NCBI GenBank assembly: GCA_028282705.1
Contig: JANQHI010000080.1
Coordinates: 1 to 64,000, forward strand
Direction: 5' to 3'
Length of the DNA: 64,000 nucleotides
From: Prolixibacteraceae bacterium
Lineage (GTDB): Bacteria > Bacteroidota > Bacteroidia > Bacteroidales > Prolixibacteraceae
In this document: in pieces, positions 1 to 8,840 of the stretch
Numbering within the stretch: position 1 is the stretch's first letter
How the letters are laid out: each line of letters opens with the position of its first letter
Translations under genes and position numbers: made by a program
Notes under the pieces: generated by a model
What the model saw: only the letters and a program-made list of their open reading frames with translations
Told to the model about the DNA's origin: nothing
The model's database searches: none

Positions 1-518
1 GCTATTTTAATACGTTTTGAAACAAATTCAATACATTGGAAAGCATTGAACTTACTGGCTTTTACAGTTATTTTATTACGGAAACTTTAAACAACTTCAC
101 TTTTAAATAAGAGTGCCGCGATTTATAATCGCGCGAGAAAAACTACACAAACCCTTACTCATAATTTTGGAGGTTGGAAACCTCCATACCCGAAATTGGA
201 AGTTAAAAATTTCCTCATCCATGCTAATTTCTATTTATTCTGAATAAAGAATCTTTTAATTACTTTAACCTTACAATAAAAATACCCTTTTTACTTTATT
301 TCAAAGCAACTAAAACACTGAATAACTGACAGTTATATGCAAACAAACATTTTACTCCTTAAATGGTTATTAATCCATAAAAAATCATGTCAAGAAAAAT
401 CAAAAGATGGTGTGGACAAATGAACTCGAGATTCTGCATTCATAGCACCAACTTATACAGATTTTCTACAGATTGTTTTTATAGTATTGAATAACAAACT
501 TAAAAGCTGTCCAAGTTT
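1..518. other. Non-coding left edge upstream of hemA
   Basis: No convincing gene is seen in this stretch. It is AT-rich and holds two short hairpins (listed separately) and one weak 28-codon reading frame at 337-423 that has no recognisable family or codon bias. The hemA promoter should lie in the last 150 bases, but I do not see a clean TTTG/TAnnTTTG pair there. Confidence 0.6.
117..185. repeat. Two short perfect hairpins in the hemA upstream region
   Basis: Positions 117-133 form a 7-bp stem (CGCGATT / AATCGCG) with a 3-nt loop. Positions 169-185 form another 7-bp stem (GGAGGTT / AACCTCC) with a 3-nt loop. Neither is followed by a T-run, so they are not obvious terminators. Their form resembles short intergenic palindromes common in Bacteroidota genomes; that attribution is from memory and was not checked by search. 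Confidence 0.5.
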
Positions 519-1772
519 ATGATAGGGTTACTGGGATTGAATCACAAATCAGCACCAATTAGCATAAGGGAAAAATTTGTGTTTTGTGAAGAGGATATTA
601 AAAGATTTGTGCCCTCTTTGTTAGAACAAAGTTTCAGAGGGGTAATAATCCTATCAACCTGCAATCGCACAGAATTTTATTTTGATGTCCCTGACAATTC
701 AATCCAAGGAAGTTTCCAAAAGCTGGAAAATGAACTTTTCCGCTCGCGCAAAACAGACAAGAATGTGGTTGCCCATTTTTACAAAAAACAAGATGATGAA
801 GCAATCAACCATCTTTTCAGGGTTTCATCAGGGCTTGACTCCATGGCTTTAGGGGAATACCAAATTGTTGGGCAGCTGAAAGATGGCATCAACATCAGTG
901 AAAAACATGGTTTCCTTAGCCCTGTTCTGATCAGGTTATTCAACAAAGCATTTGAAGCAGGTAAAAAAGTTAGGACTTATACTGAACTCAGCAAAGGAGC
1001 TATTTCTGTCAGTTATGCAGCAGTTGAGCTTGCTGGTAAAAAACTTCAGGGGTTGGCTTCACAGCCTATCCTTTTAATTGGAGCTGGCCAAACTGGTGAA
1101 CTTACTGTCCAAAACCTGAAGAAAAAAGGATGTAACCAGTTTACCATCATCAATAGGACTTATGAAAAGGCTTGTGAACTGGCAGAGAGGTATAATGGTG
1201 AGTCTGAAGAATTCAACAACCTTCTTCAGTTATTGGCACAAAACAACCTGGTTATATGCTCAACAGCTTCAAAAAAGGCTATTATCACCAAGGAACTGGT
1301 TGAACAGGTTATGGAAGAAAGGGGTAACACCCCACTATTATTCATTGACCTTTCTGTGCCCAGGAATGTAGCCAGGGATGTAGAAGAAATTGAAAATGTT
1401 TTTGTGTATGATATTGACGCACTGAATGCCATTGTGGATGAGACCTTTGAAAAAAGGAAAGGTGAGATTAGCAAAGCAGAAGAAATAATTGCAGAAATTG
1501 TTACAGAATTTACTAATTGGCACTGTTCACGTAACTTAACACCAACTTTCCAGAATATCAGTGAAAATTTCCAGGAAATCAATAAAAAAGAATTGGAAGG
1601 CTTTATCAAAAGGCAAAATGGGCATGATACCCAAAATGCATCTGCCTATGCTGAACATATTACCAATAAATTTATCCGCCTGATGATCAAAAATGTAAAA
1701 TCAATTACTGACAATGGGCGAAAGCAGGAATACATAAACTTGGTCAACCAATTATTTGATATTAAGCAATGA
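519..1772 (+). CDS. hemA: Glutamyl-tRNA reductase
   Basis: This enzyme reduces glutamyl-tRNA(Glu) with NADPH to glutamate-1-semialdehyde, the first committed step of C5-pathway tetrapyrrole synthesis in the cytoplasm. The 417 residues match the usual family length. The N-terminal catalytic domain has the nucleophilic cysteine in LSTCNRTEFY (Cys48) and the conserved SMALGE motif. A Rossmann domain begins near residue 185 with GAGQTGE, and a helical dimerisation domain ends the protein. The ATG stop/start overlap (ATGA) with hemC shows that the two are translationally coupled. With hemL downstream, the pair supplies 5-aminolevulinate to the whole cluster. Confidence 0.96.
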   Translation: MIGLLGLNHKSAPISIREKFVFCEEDIKRFVPSLLEQSFRGVIILSTCNRTEFYFDVPDNSIQGSFQKLENELFRSRKTDKNVVAHFYKKQDDEAINHLFRVSSGLDSMALGEYQIVGQLKDGINISEKHGFLSPVLIRLFNKAFEAGKKVRTYTELSKGAISVSYAAVELAGKKLQGLASQPILLIGAGQTGELTVQNLKKKGCNQFTIINRTYEKACELAERYNGESEEFNNLLQLLAQNNLVICSTASKKAIITKELVEQVMEERGNTPLLFIDLSVPRNVARDVEEIENVFVYDIDALNAIVDETFEKRKGEISKAEEIIAEIVTEFTNWHCSRNLTPTFQNISENFQEINKKELEGFIKRQNGHDTQNASAYAEHITNKFIRLMIKNVKSITDNGRKQEYINLVNQLFDIKQ

Positions 1773-3484
1773 AAAGCCCCATCAGGATAGGAACCAGGGG
1801 CAGTAAACTGGCACTGTACCAGGCTTACAGGGTAAAAGAAGAATTGGATTCTCAATTCCCACATCTCCAATCAGAAATTGTGATCATTAAAACCAAAGGG
1901 GATAAGATATTGGATGTTGCCTTATCTAAAATTGGTGATAAGGGGTTATTTACCAAGGAACTGGAAACTGCCCTTTTTAATGATGAAATTGATATGGCTG
2001 TGCATAGCCTGAAAGATTTACCCACTACTTTTCCTGAAGGTGCCAAGTTAGGAGCAGTTTTGAAAAGGGGTGAAACCAGGGATGCTTTTGTGAGTGTAGA
2101 TGGGAGGAAGCTCCATGAAATGGGTGCTGATGATGTAATAGCCACATCCAGCTTAAGGAGGAAAGCCCAACTCCTGATGATAAACAAGGATTTGAAAATT
2201 GTTGAAATAAGGGGGAATGTAAATACCAGGATAAGGAAAATGCAGGAAGGGTATTGTTCTGCCATGGTAATGGCTGCTGCTGGGTTACAAAGGCTGGAAA
2301 TGGATGAACACATTTCTGAAATCATTGACTTTGAAGATATGGTGCCAGCCTGTGGGCAAGGTGCTATTGCCATTGAGATAAGAAACAATGATCCCGAAAT
2401 TGAAAACCTGATGAAAAGTATTAACCATGAAGAAACCATGGCCACCAGCCATGCTGAGCGTGAATTCTTAAAAACCCTGGAAGGTGGATGCCAGATTCCT
2501 GTTGGAAGTTTTAGTAAAATTAAGGGGGATAAATTTTCTATTACAGGGTTTATCTCCAACATTGATGGAAGCCAATTTATTAAACAATCAGCCATTGGTT
2601 TTGTAAATGATGCTTATAAGATAGCTGTTCAGCTGGCCAACAACATTTATAATAAAGGAGGGAAAGAAATACTGGAACAGGTAAGGGCAGAAAACCATCA
2701 GACTCAGGCAAAAAACAAAAAGCTGGAAGGGAAAGTGGTAATTTCAACGCGCCCTACTGATGCTGATGACAACCTACCTGAACTGCTTGCCAATGAAGGG
2801 GCAAAAGTTATCTCTTTTCCCATGATAGAAATAAAAAGTGTTCCACTGGATAGCAACCAGAAACAGGCTTTGAAAAACCTGGAACAATACCATTGGGTAT
2901 TTTTTACCAGTAAACATGGGGTTGTCCATTTTTTCAGGAAGCTAAATGAAGTACAAGGAAATACTGATTTGCCACCTTCCCTGAAAATTGGGGTAATTGG
3001 TAAAAAAACAGCTGTTGAACTGGATTATTATGGTTATGCTGCCAACTTCATCAACCAGGGGAATACATCTGCTGATATGCTGGAGCAGTTCCATAAAGAA
3101 ATTTCACCTATAGGGTTAAACTTCTTGATCCCCATTGCCAAGCTAACTGATGATGCCTTGGAAAAAAGCCTTTCTGAAAACAACAAGGTCACAAGAGTTT
3201 CAATATATGATACCATTCTTCCGGCAAAAGTTGACCAGGATATTATTCAGCAAATCAAGAACAAACAATATGACCTGATCCTGTTTACAAGCCCTTCTAC
3301 ATTTTATAATTTTAGTAAAATTATGAGGTTGAAAAAAGATGAAAACATCCCTATGGCAAGTATTGGAAAAACCACTACAAAAGCTATACAGAATGCAGGA
3401 TTTGAACCAGTTGCAACTGCCAGTACTTCAACTGTTGAGGGGTTGTGTGAAACAGTGGTTAATTACTTAGTGAATGAAGGATAA
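1769..3484 (+). CDS. hemC: Fused porphobilinogen deaminase / uroporphyrinogen-III synthase (HemC-HemD)
   Basis: The 571-residue protein joins two consecutive enzymes. Residues 1 to about 305 are hydroxymethylbilane synthase: RIGTRGSKLA at the N-terminus, the catalytic Asp in HSLKDLP (Asp83), and the dipyrromethane-cofactor cysteine in EGGCQIPVG (Cys241). After a Lys/Gln-rich linker near residues 305-320, a HemD-like domain starts (VVISTRP) and runs to the end; HemD is poorly conserved and is assigned by position, size and the TSPSTF-type motif. Fusion would pass the unstable hydroxymethylbilane directly to ring closure. It overlaps hemA by 4 nt. No frameshift is seen across the junction, so the fusion looks genuine. 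Confidence 0.93.
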   Translation: MKSPIRIGTRGSKLALYQAYRVKEELDSQFPHLQSEIVIIKTKGDKILDVALSKIGDKGLFTKELETALFNDEIDMAVHSLKDLPTTFPEGAKLGAVLKRGETRDAFVSVDGRKLHEMGADDVIATSSLRRKAQLLMINKDLKIVEIRGNVNTRIRKMQEGYCSAMVMAAAGLQRLEMDEHISEIIDFEDMVPACGQGAIAIEIRNNDPEIENLMKSINHEETMATSHAEREFLKTLEGGCQIPVGSFSKIKGDKFSITGFISNIDGSQFIKQSAIGFVNDAYKIAVQLANNIYNKGGKEILEQVRAENHQTQAKNKKLEGKVVISTRPTDADDNLPELLANEGAKVISFPMIEIKSVPLDSNQKQALKNLEQYHWVFFTSKHGVVHFFRKLNEVQGNTDLPPSLKIGVIGKKTAVELDYYGYAANFINQGNTSADMLEQFHKEISPIGLNFLIPIAKLTDDALEKSLSENNKVTRVSIYDTILPAKVDQDIIQQIKNKQYDLILFTSPSTFYNFSKIMRLKKDENIPMASIGKTTTKAIQNAGFEPVATASTSTVEGLCETVVNYLVNEG

Positions 3485-3586
3485 GCAATGCATAAATGCG
3501 TGAATATGACAATGCATGAGTAGATATAGTTCTTTTTAACACCATCCTTTAGGTTGGTGAAAAGGATCAAAACATTTGAATTAAGG

Positions 3587-3632
3587 TTTTTGATAATTTT
3601 AGTAGTTTGAAAATCATAAAAATTATCAAAAA
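3587..3632. repeat. Perfect 14-bp inverted repeat between hemCD and hemB
   Basis: The arms TTTTTGATAATTTT (3587-3600) and AAAATTATCAAAAA (3619-3632) are exact reverse complements separated by 18 nt. The stem is almost entirely A/T and lacks a downstream T-run, so it is a weak terminator at best. It could instead be an operator or mRNA-end hairpin. It sits in a 206-nt gap, so hemB may be transcribed separately from hemA-hemCD. Confidence 0.6.
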
Positions 3633-3690
3633 TCTAAAACTAGTTCTATAAAGAGAAAAGTAACTGATTAAAAACTAAAAATATATTGCT

Positions 3691-4668
3691 ATGATATTTC
3701 CGGAAACAAGGTTAAGAAGGCTAAGGTACAACTCTGTATTGCGTGATATGGTCACTGAAACCAAATTATCAGTAGATGACCTGGTAATGCCTCTTTTTGT
3801 GTGTGCAGGAGAAAATGTAAGGAATCCCATTAGTTCAATGCCAGGAAACTACCAATTATCTGTTGAAAACCTGGTTGAAGAGTGTAAAAAAGTAGCTGCC
3901 TCAGGAGTGAGGGCTGTTTTATTGTTTGGGATACCAGCTGAAAAAGATGAGGACGGCACAGTAGCTTGCCAACATGATGGGATTGTACAACAGGCTATCA
4001 GGGTAATAAAGGCTGAACTTCCAGGCCTGTATATAATTGCTGATATATGCAACTGTGAATATACTACCCATGGGCATTGTGGGACAATCATTGATGGTGA
4101 TGTAGATAATGATACTACCCTGGAAACATTGGCTAACCAGTCAGTTTCATTGGTTGAAGCAGGGGCTGATATGGTTGCTCCCAGTGATATGATGGATGGC
4201 CGTGTAGCCAAGATCAGGAAAGCCCTGGATGACAATAAATTTGAGAAAATTCCTATTATGTCTTATTCAGCAAAGTATGCTTCTGGCTTTTATGGGCCTT
4301 TTAGGGAAGCTGCTGAAAGTGCACCACAGTTTGGAAACAGGGCTACCTACCAAATGAATATTGCCAATATTGATGAAGCCATCAGGGAAGTTGACCTGGA
4401 TATAGCAGAAGGGGCTGATATAGTTATGGTAAAACCTGCCCTCAGTTACCTGGATGTTATTTACAGGGTAAAAACAGAATTCAGGATGCCTGTGGCTGCC
4501 TACAATGTAAGTGGTGAATTTTCAATGGTAGAAGCTGCTGCTGCCAATGATTGGATTGACAGAGACAGGGTGATGATGGAAATCCTGACCTCAATTAAAA
4601 GAGCTGGGGCTGACATCATTATTACCTACTTTGCAGTAGATGTAGCCAATATTTTAAATGGGAAATAA
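3691..4668 (+). CDS. hemB: Delta-aminolevulinic acid dehydratase (porphobilinogen synthase)
   Basis: It condenses two 5-aminolevulinate molecules to porphobilinogen. The 325-residue length is typical. The active site is complete: the Schiff-base lysine in IVMVKPA (Lys248) and the second lysine in SYSAKYASGF (Lys195). The metal-site cysteines are present as CNCEYTTHGHCG (Cys120, Cys122, Cys130), the pattern of zinc-dependent enzymes rather than the Asp-rich magnesium-only type. It lies between hemCD and hemL in the same orientation, with gaps above 200 nt on both sides. Confidence 0.97.
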   Translation: MIFPETRLRRLRYNSVLRDMVTETKLSVDDLVMPLFVCAGENVRNPISSMPGNYQLSVENLVEECKKVAASGVRAVLLFGIPAEKDEDGTVACQHDGIVQQAIRVIKAELPGLYIIADICNCEYTTHGHCGTIIDGDVDNDTTLETLANQSVSLVEAGADMVAPSDMMDGRVAKIRKALDDNKFEKIPIMSYSAKYASGFYGPFREAAESAPQFGNRATYQMNIANIDEAIREVDLDIAEGADIVMVKPALSYLDVIYRVKTEFRMPVAAYNVSGEFSMVEAAAANDWIDRDRVMMEILTSIKRAGADIIITYFAVDVANILNGK

Positions 4669-4791
4669 TAATTAGTTGCTAGTCACTAGTTATTAGTAAA
4701 AAGTAAAAAGAAATATATGCTCCTTTTTTAATGGAGGTACCAGCTTTAGCTGGGTGAGGATTAATTAAGATAGGAAACAAGTATTTAAGAA

Positions 4792-4866
4792 TGTCATTTC
4801 GACCATAGGTAGAAATCTGTTGTAGTTTACTGGGATTAAAGATTTCTCTTTTCACTCGAAATGACA
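4792..4866. repeat. 75-bp palindromic intergenic repeat (GTCATTTCGA type)
   Basis: The outer arms TGTCATTTCGA (4792-4802) and TCGAAATGACA (4856-4866) are exact reverse complements. Inner arms AGAAATCT (4811-4818) and AGATTTCT (4840-4847) also pair. The nested form is that of a dispersed palindromic element. I recall very similar GTCATTTCGA...TCGAAATGAC elements between genes of many Bacteroidota, but this was not searched. It occupies the hemB-hemL gap and encodes nothing. Confidence 0.7.
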
Positions 4867-4939
4867 CCATGAAACAACTTTTACTCCAGTTACTCTGGGA
4901 TAAGGATGAAATAAGAAACAAAAGAATAAAGATAAAAAT

Positions 4940-6229
4940 ATGGATGACAACAAAAGTATAGCAGCTTTTCAGGAAGCACAACAATATATCCCAGGGGGTG
5001 TGAATTCACCAGTCAGGGCATTTAAAAGTGTAGGCTTGAACCCTGTTTTTATTGATAAAGCAAAAGGGGCAAAAATTACTGACATTGATGGCAATGTATA
5101 TACTGATTTTGTTGCCTCATGGGGACCACTCATTTTTGGCCATGCCCATAATTCCATTTTGGAAGCACTGAATGAAGCAGCCCAAAAGGGAACTAGTTTT
5201 GGTGCACCCACCCTGTATGAAACAGAAATGGCTGAACTGATCACCAGCATGGTTCCATCCATTGAAAAAGTCAGGATGGTTAACTCTGGGACTGAAGCAA
5301 CCATGAGTGCCATCAGGCTTGCCAGGGGATATACAAAAAGGGATGGCATCATAAAGTTTGCAGGAAATTACCATGGCCATGGAGATAGTTTTCTGATCAA
5401 AGCTGGGTCAGGGGCTATTACCCTTGGGTTACCAGACAGCCCTGGTGTTACTGAAGGTAATGCTAAAGATACTTTGCTGGCTGAATATAATAACCTGGAT
5501 TCAGTAAAAAAACTTTTTGAAGAAAAAGGGAATGATATAGCTGCTGTGATTGTTGAACCAGTTGCAGGAAACATGGGGGTAGTGCTCCCTCAACCAGGCT
5601 TCCTGGAAGGTTTAAGGGAAATAACCAAAAAACATGGGGCACTTCTGATCTTTGATGAAGTAATCACTGGTTTCCGCCTGGCAGAAGGTGGGGCACAACA
5701 ATATTTTGGCATTGACCCTGATATTACCACTTTAGGAAAAATCATTGGAGGTGGGCTGCCTGTGGGTGCATATGGTGGCAAAAAAGAAGTCATGGACATG
5801 CTTGCCCCAACTGGCCCAGTTTATCAGGCAGGGACATTATCTGGAAACCCATTAGCAATGGCTGCTGGGATTGCTATGCTGAAGTTGATCAGAAATACAA
5901 AAGATTTCTATCAGGAACTTGAAAGGAAAGCCAAAAAACTGGAAGAAGGTATTTTGGAAAACTTTGCAGAAACTGGGGTGAAAGGTGTAGTGAACAGGGT
6001 AGGTTCAATGATGACATTGTTCTTTACTGAAAATGAAAAAGTAACTTCATTTGATGAGGCTATGACTGCAGATACAAGCAAATATGCCAACTATTTCAAA
6101 CATTCATTGGAAAGTGGGAACTACATTGCCCCTTCACAGTTTGAGTGTTTGTTTGTATCCTATGCCCACACTAATAAAGACATTGAAAACCTGATTTCAG
6201 CAAACTTAAGTGCATTAAAAAAAATATGA
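4940..6229 (+). CDS. hemL: Glutamate-1-semialdehyde 2,1-aminomutase
   Basis: A PLP enzyme that moves the amino group of glutamate-1-semialdehyde to give 5-aminolevulinate, the step after HemA. At 429 residues it is of normal length. The N-terminal PGGVNSPVR signature, the NSGTEA phosphate-binding loop, the IFDEV aspartate (Asp239) that contacts the PLP ring nitrogen, and the PLP lysine in [10 protein letters not shown] (Lys267) are all present. The ATG is preceded only by an AT-rich leader without a Shine-Dalgarno motif, as is normal here. The preceding 270-nt gap carries a palindromic repeat. Confidence 0.97.
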   Translation: MDDNKSIAAFQEAQQYIPGGVNSPVRAFKSVGLNPVFIDKAKGAKITDIDGNVYTDFVASWGPLIFGHAHNSILEALNEAAQKGTSFGAPTLYETEMAELITSMVPSIEKVRMVNSGTEATMSAIRLARGYTKRDGIIKFAGNYHGHGDSFLIKAGSGAITLGLPDSPGVTEGNAKDTLLAEYNNLDSVKKLFEEKGNDIAAVIVEPVAGNMGVVLPQPGFLEGLREITKKHGALLIFDEVITGFRLAEGGAQQYFGIDPDITTLGKIIGGGLPVGAYGGKKEVMDMLAPTGPVYQAGTLSGNPLAMAAGIAMLKLIRNTKDFYQELERKAKKLEEGILENFAETGVKGVVNRVGSMMTLFFTENEKVTSFDEAMTADTSKYANYFKHSLESGNYIAPSQFECLFVSYAHTNKDIENLISANLSALKKI

Positions 6230-6245
6230 AAATTATTTTGAGAAC

Positions 6246-6297
6246 CTTAGTGTTTTAGTGCCTTAGTGGCTATTTTTTGCCACTAAGACAGAAAGGC
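6246..6297. repeat. Imperfect palindrome (TTAGTG / CACTAA family) between hemL and hemE
   Basis: A perfect 9-bp core, CTTAGTGGC (6262-6270) and GCCACTAAG (6279-6287), encloses an 8-nt T-rich loop. The outer flanks continue an imperfect match built from CTTAG-like units. It resembles dispersed CTTAGTG...CACTAAG palindromes known from many bacterial intergenic regions (from memory). It may act as a processing or termination hairpin between hemL and hemE. A TTG at 6277 inside it opens a frame into hemE but is unlikely to be the true start. Confidence 0.6.
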
Positions 6298-6321
6298 TCT
6301 AAGTATCCAAGAAAAAGAAAA

Positions 6322-7359
6322 ATGGAAAACTCAATATTTATAAAAACACTCAAAGGGGAAAAAACAGAAAGGCCTCCAGTATGGTTTATGCGCCAGGCAG
6401 GAAGGGTGTTGCCATCCTATATGAAAATGCGCGCGAAATACAGTTTCAGGGAATTGATGAGTTCCCCTAAGCTGGCAGCCAAGGTAACCCTGCTTCCTAT
6501 TGATGACCTGGGTGTTGATGCTGCCATCCTTTTTTCTGATATACTGGTTATTCCTGAAGCACTGGGAATGGGATTGGATTTCACTGATACAGGTCCCAGG
6601 TTTTCAAACCCATTGAAGAATATGGCTGACCCATTATCTTCATTAAAAGCTGCATCTTCTAAACTTACCTATATATATAATGTAATAGATGAGATACAGT
6701 ATACCAAACCTATAGACATACCTTTGATAGGTTTTTGTGGAGCCCCATTTACCACTTTTTGTTATATGGTACAAGGGTTGGGAACCAACCATATTTTCCC
6801 TGATGCTGTGGCAATGCTTTATAAGAATAGGGAACTAGCTGAACAAATACTGGAAGAAATTACCCAGCTTTCTATTGAATATGCACTTAATCAAGTGGAG
6901 CATGGCATTGCTGCCTTTCAATTGTTTGAAACCCATGCAGGATTGATCCCCTCATCATTCTATTTTGAATTGATCATGCCTTTTGTTAGGAGAATATTAG
7001 TAGCAGTCATGGAAGCAGGATGCCCTGTGATCTTCCTTCCCAAAGGGTTGGGAGCAGGTATAAAACACATCACCCCAACAGATACCAGCTTTTTGAGTAT
7101 TGATTGGCAAACCCCTCTGGAGGAAGCCAGGGAAATGGTACATCCTTCCATTGGGCTGCAAGGAAATATTGACCCAAGGTTGCTATTAGCAGATCAAAAC
7201 ACTATTCAAAACACCTTGGAAAAATATGTGGCCTTTGGATCTGAAAACCAAAACTGGATATTTAATGTGGGTCATGGTTTCATCCCATCAATTCCTTTTG
7301 AAAATGCTAAATTTGTGGTTGACTGGGTAAAACAAACCAACTGGGAAAGAAAAACTTAA
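6322..7359 (+). CDS. hemE: Uroporphyrinogen decarboxylase
   Basis: It decarboxylates the four acetate side chains of uroporphyrinogen III to give coproporphyrinogen III, committing the precursor to haem rather than siroheme. The N-terminal signature PVWFMRQAGR, the catalytic Asp region of LFSDILVIPEALG, the GFCGAPFT loop and the C-terminal NVGHGF motif are intact. I place the start at ATG 6322 (MENSIFIKTL), giving 345 residues. An upstream TTG at 6277 would add 15 residues encoded by an intergenic palindrome and is rejected. The next gene follows after 8 nt and is probably cotranscribed. Confidence 0.96.
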   Translation: MENSIFIKTLKGEKTERPPVWFMRQAGRVLPSYMKMRAKYSFRELMSSPKLAAKVTLLPIDDLGVDAAILFSDILVIPEALGMGLDFTDTGPRFSNPLKNMADPLSSLKAASSKLTYIYNVIDEIQYTKPIDIPLIGFCGAPFTTFCYMVQGLGTNHIFPDAVAMLYKNRELAEQILEEITQLSIEYALNQVEHGIAAFQLFETHAGLIPSSFYFELIMPFVRRILVAVMEAGCPVIFLPKGLGAGIKHITPTDTSFLSIDWQTPLEEAREMVHPSIGLQGNIDPRLLLADQNTIQNTLEKYVAFGSENQNWIFNVGHGFIPSIPFENAKFVVDWVKQTNWERKT

Positions 7360-7367
7360 CATAACCC

Positions 7368-7832
7368 ATGATAGCTGATTTAAACATAATAACAGGAGCA
7401 AGTACTATTAAAACCATACATTATATTGTAAGTGTAACTTTCCTAATATTTGCTGTTTGGCTTGTTTTCAGGTCAGTAAGAGGCATCACCCTTAGTAAGC
7501 ATTATGCACGCCTGGACAAATTCCTTTCCTATGCTTTTATTATCAACCTATATGTGCAACTAGTATTTGGGCTGATCCTTTTTTCAAACCTGGGGTCTCC
7601 TGAAGGATATGAATACCTGGGGGCAGGAGGTGAATTAAAAGGGGTTTCAAAAAGGTTATGGCCCATTGAACACATTATATTAATGTTATTTGCCTTGTTT
7701 ATAGCCAATCTGGGATTGATCTCCACATCAAAGTCCCAAAAAAGCAAGGTAAAACACAGGAAAATACTGATTTATTACCTAGTTTCAGTAGCTATCATTG
7801 CATATTCACTTTTATCAATATACCTGTTGTAA
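7368..7832 (+). CDS. Four-helix integral membrane protein, cytochrome-B-like family of Bacteroidota, function unknown
   Basis: The 154 residues contain four predicted membrane helices (about 14-34, 48-72, 98-117 and 131-153). Conserved-looking features are a histidine in helix 1 (TIHYIV), the helix-2 motif LVFGLILF, RLWPIEHIILML at the start of helix 3, and a KHRK turn before helix 4. I recognise this layout as a small Bacteroidota family often labelled cytochrome B, without experimental proof. Coupling to hemE (8-nt gap) suggests a role near haem synthesis or use. A protoporphyrinogen-oxidising role like that of the unrelated small His-containing membrane protein HemJ is speculation. Its 3' end overlaps cobA on the other strand by 58 nt. 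Confidence 0.75.
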   Translation: MIADLNIITGASTIKTIHYIVSVTFLIFAVWLVFRSVRGITLSKHYARLDKFLSYAFIINLYVQLVFGLILFSNLGSPEGYEYLGAGGELKGVSKRLWPIEHIILMLFALFIANLGLISTSKSQKSKVKHRKILIYYLVSVAIIAYSLLSIYLL

Positions 7833-8578
7833 TTTTCACGTGGTTCCCCTGTTAATGAATGCATCCTCATGATTATTAATGCAGGCATTTTCACAGGGTT
7901 ATTTTTTACATATTCAGTAACATCAACCAGGTTCCCCTCCACAATGGTGGCATCTTTATGCCCTGATTTTGAAACCACACTGGTATAAATAATCCCACCT
8001 TTTAATGCCTGTAATTTTTGTGTAATTTCTTCAATCACCCTGATTCCCATATAAATAACAGCAGTACCATTATTCTCAATGGCATCAGACAATTGTTTGA
8101 TGTTTACCAGTTTCCCTGACACATCCCTCCCTGAAAAAATATGCAATGAATTACTTCCATGCCTATCTGTTAAAGGGATACCAAATTCAGCAGAAACAGC
8201 ATTAAATGCTGAAATACCTGGTACTATTTCAAAAGGGATATTATTTCCTTTTAGGAAAACTGCCTCTTCAGCCCCCCTGCTAAATACCATAGGGTCGCCA
8301 GATTTTACCCTGGTTACAACCAGCCCTTGCAAAGCTTTCTTTTTCATCAACAGGTGTATCCTATTTTGCCTTTCAGTAATATCCAACCCATCACCTGCAC
8401 GTTTCCCAACAAAAATTTTCTCTGCCTTTTCAGGAAATAGTTCTTTTATTTCTTCTGAAATTAAAGCATCATAAAGGATTACATCAGCTTGCAGGATGGC
8501 TTTATGTGCTTTGATGGTTAATAGGTCACTGTCACCAGGACCTGCCCCAACTATATATATTTTCCCTTTTAGTTTCAC
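7775..8578 (-). CDS. cobA: Uroporphyrinogen-III C-methyltransferase (SUMT)
   Basis: It transfers two methyl groups from S-adenosylmethionine to uroporphyrinogen III, giving precorrin-2 for siroheme. The SAM-binding motif VGAGPGDSDLLT at the N-terminus, the VVTRVKSGDPMVFSRGAEE motif and the VPGISAFNA motif define the family; 267 residues is the size of a stand-alone enzyme. The start is GTG, because an in-frame stop lies two codons upstream and no ATG is available. Precorrin-2 would next be oxidised and loaded with iron by the siroheme synthase encoded at 13954-14424, so the two halves of a CysG-type enzyme are separate proteins here. It overlaps the convergent membrane-protein gene by 58 nt. 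Confidence 0.95.
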   Translation of the reverse strand: MKLKGKIYIVGAGPGDSDLLTIKAHKAILQADVILYDALISEEIKELFPEKAEKIFVGKRAGDGLDITERQNRIHLLMKKKALQGLVVTRVKSGDPMVFSRGAEEAVFLKGNNIPFEIVPGISAFNAVSAEFGIPLTDRHGSNSLHIFSGRDVSGKLVNIKQLSDAIENNGTAVIYMGIRVIEEITQKLQALKGGIIYTSVVSKSGHKDATIVEGNLVDVTEYVKNNPVKMPALIIMRMHSLTGEPRENYNRYIDKSEYAMIATETR

Positions 8579-8840
8579 TTCTTAAATATTCTTTTCATTT
8601 ATATCATTTCACAAAGAACTATTAAATATAATCAATAACTGACTGGCTACCAGTCCATTAAATTTATCTTCATTTTTTCTCCTTAGATGAGAAAAACAAA
8701 ACAAAAAAGAATCAAGCCAAAGTAATCCTTCCTCCCACTATGCCTTCTCTTGCCCGGGCGACTTTGGCTGTCCAACACACTTTTTAATCAGTGCTCAAAT
8801 TATACTTTATCTCCAACATTGGCACAGCTATATTTACAGA

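Noticed and set aside
337-423. 28-codon frame upstream of hemA, considered as a leader peptide
   Set aside because: It has no run of codons relevant to tetrapyrrole precursors, and no terminator or alternative stem follows it.
1852-2595. 247-codon open frame on the minus strand inside hemCD
   Set aside because: It is a shadow of the strongly conserved HemC coding frame; its translation resembles no family and is Ser/Ile-rich as expected of an antisense frame.
6277-6321. TTG-initiated N-terminal extension of hemE
   Set aside because: The extra residues are encoded by an intergenic palindrome, and the family start matches ATG 6322.
8641-8655. GACTGG-CTA-CCAGTC hairpin upstream of cobA
   Set aside because: A six-base stem without T-run or conserved context is too weak to name as a terminator or operator.
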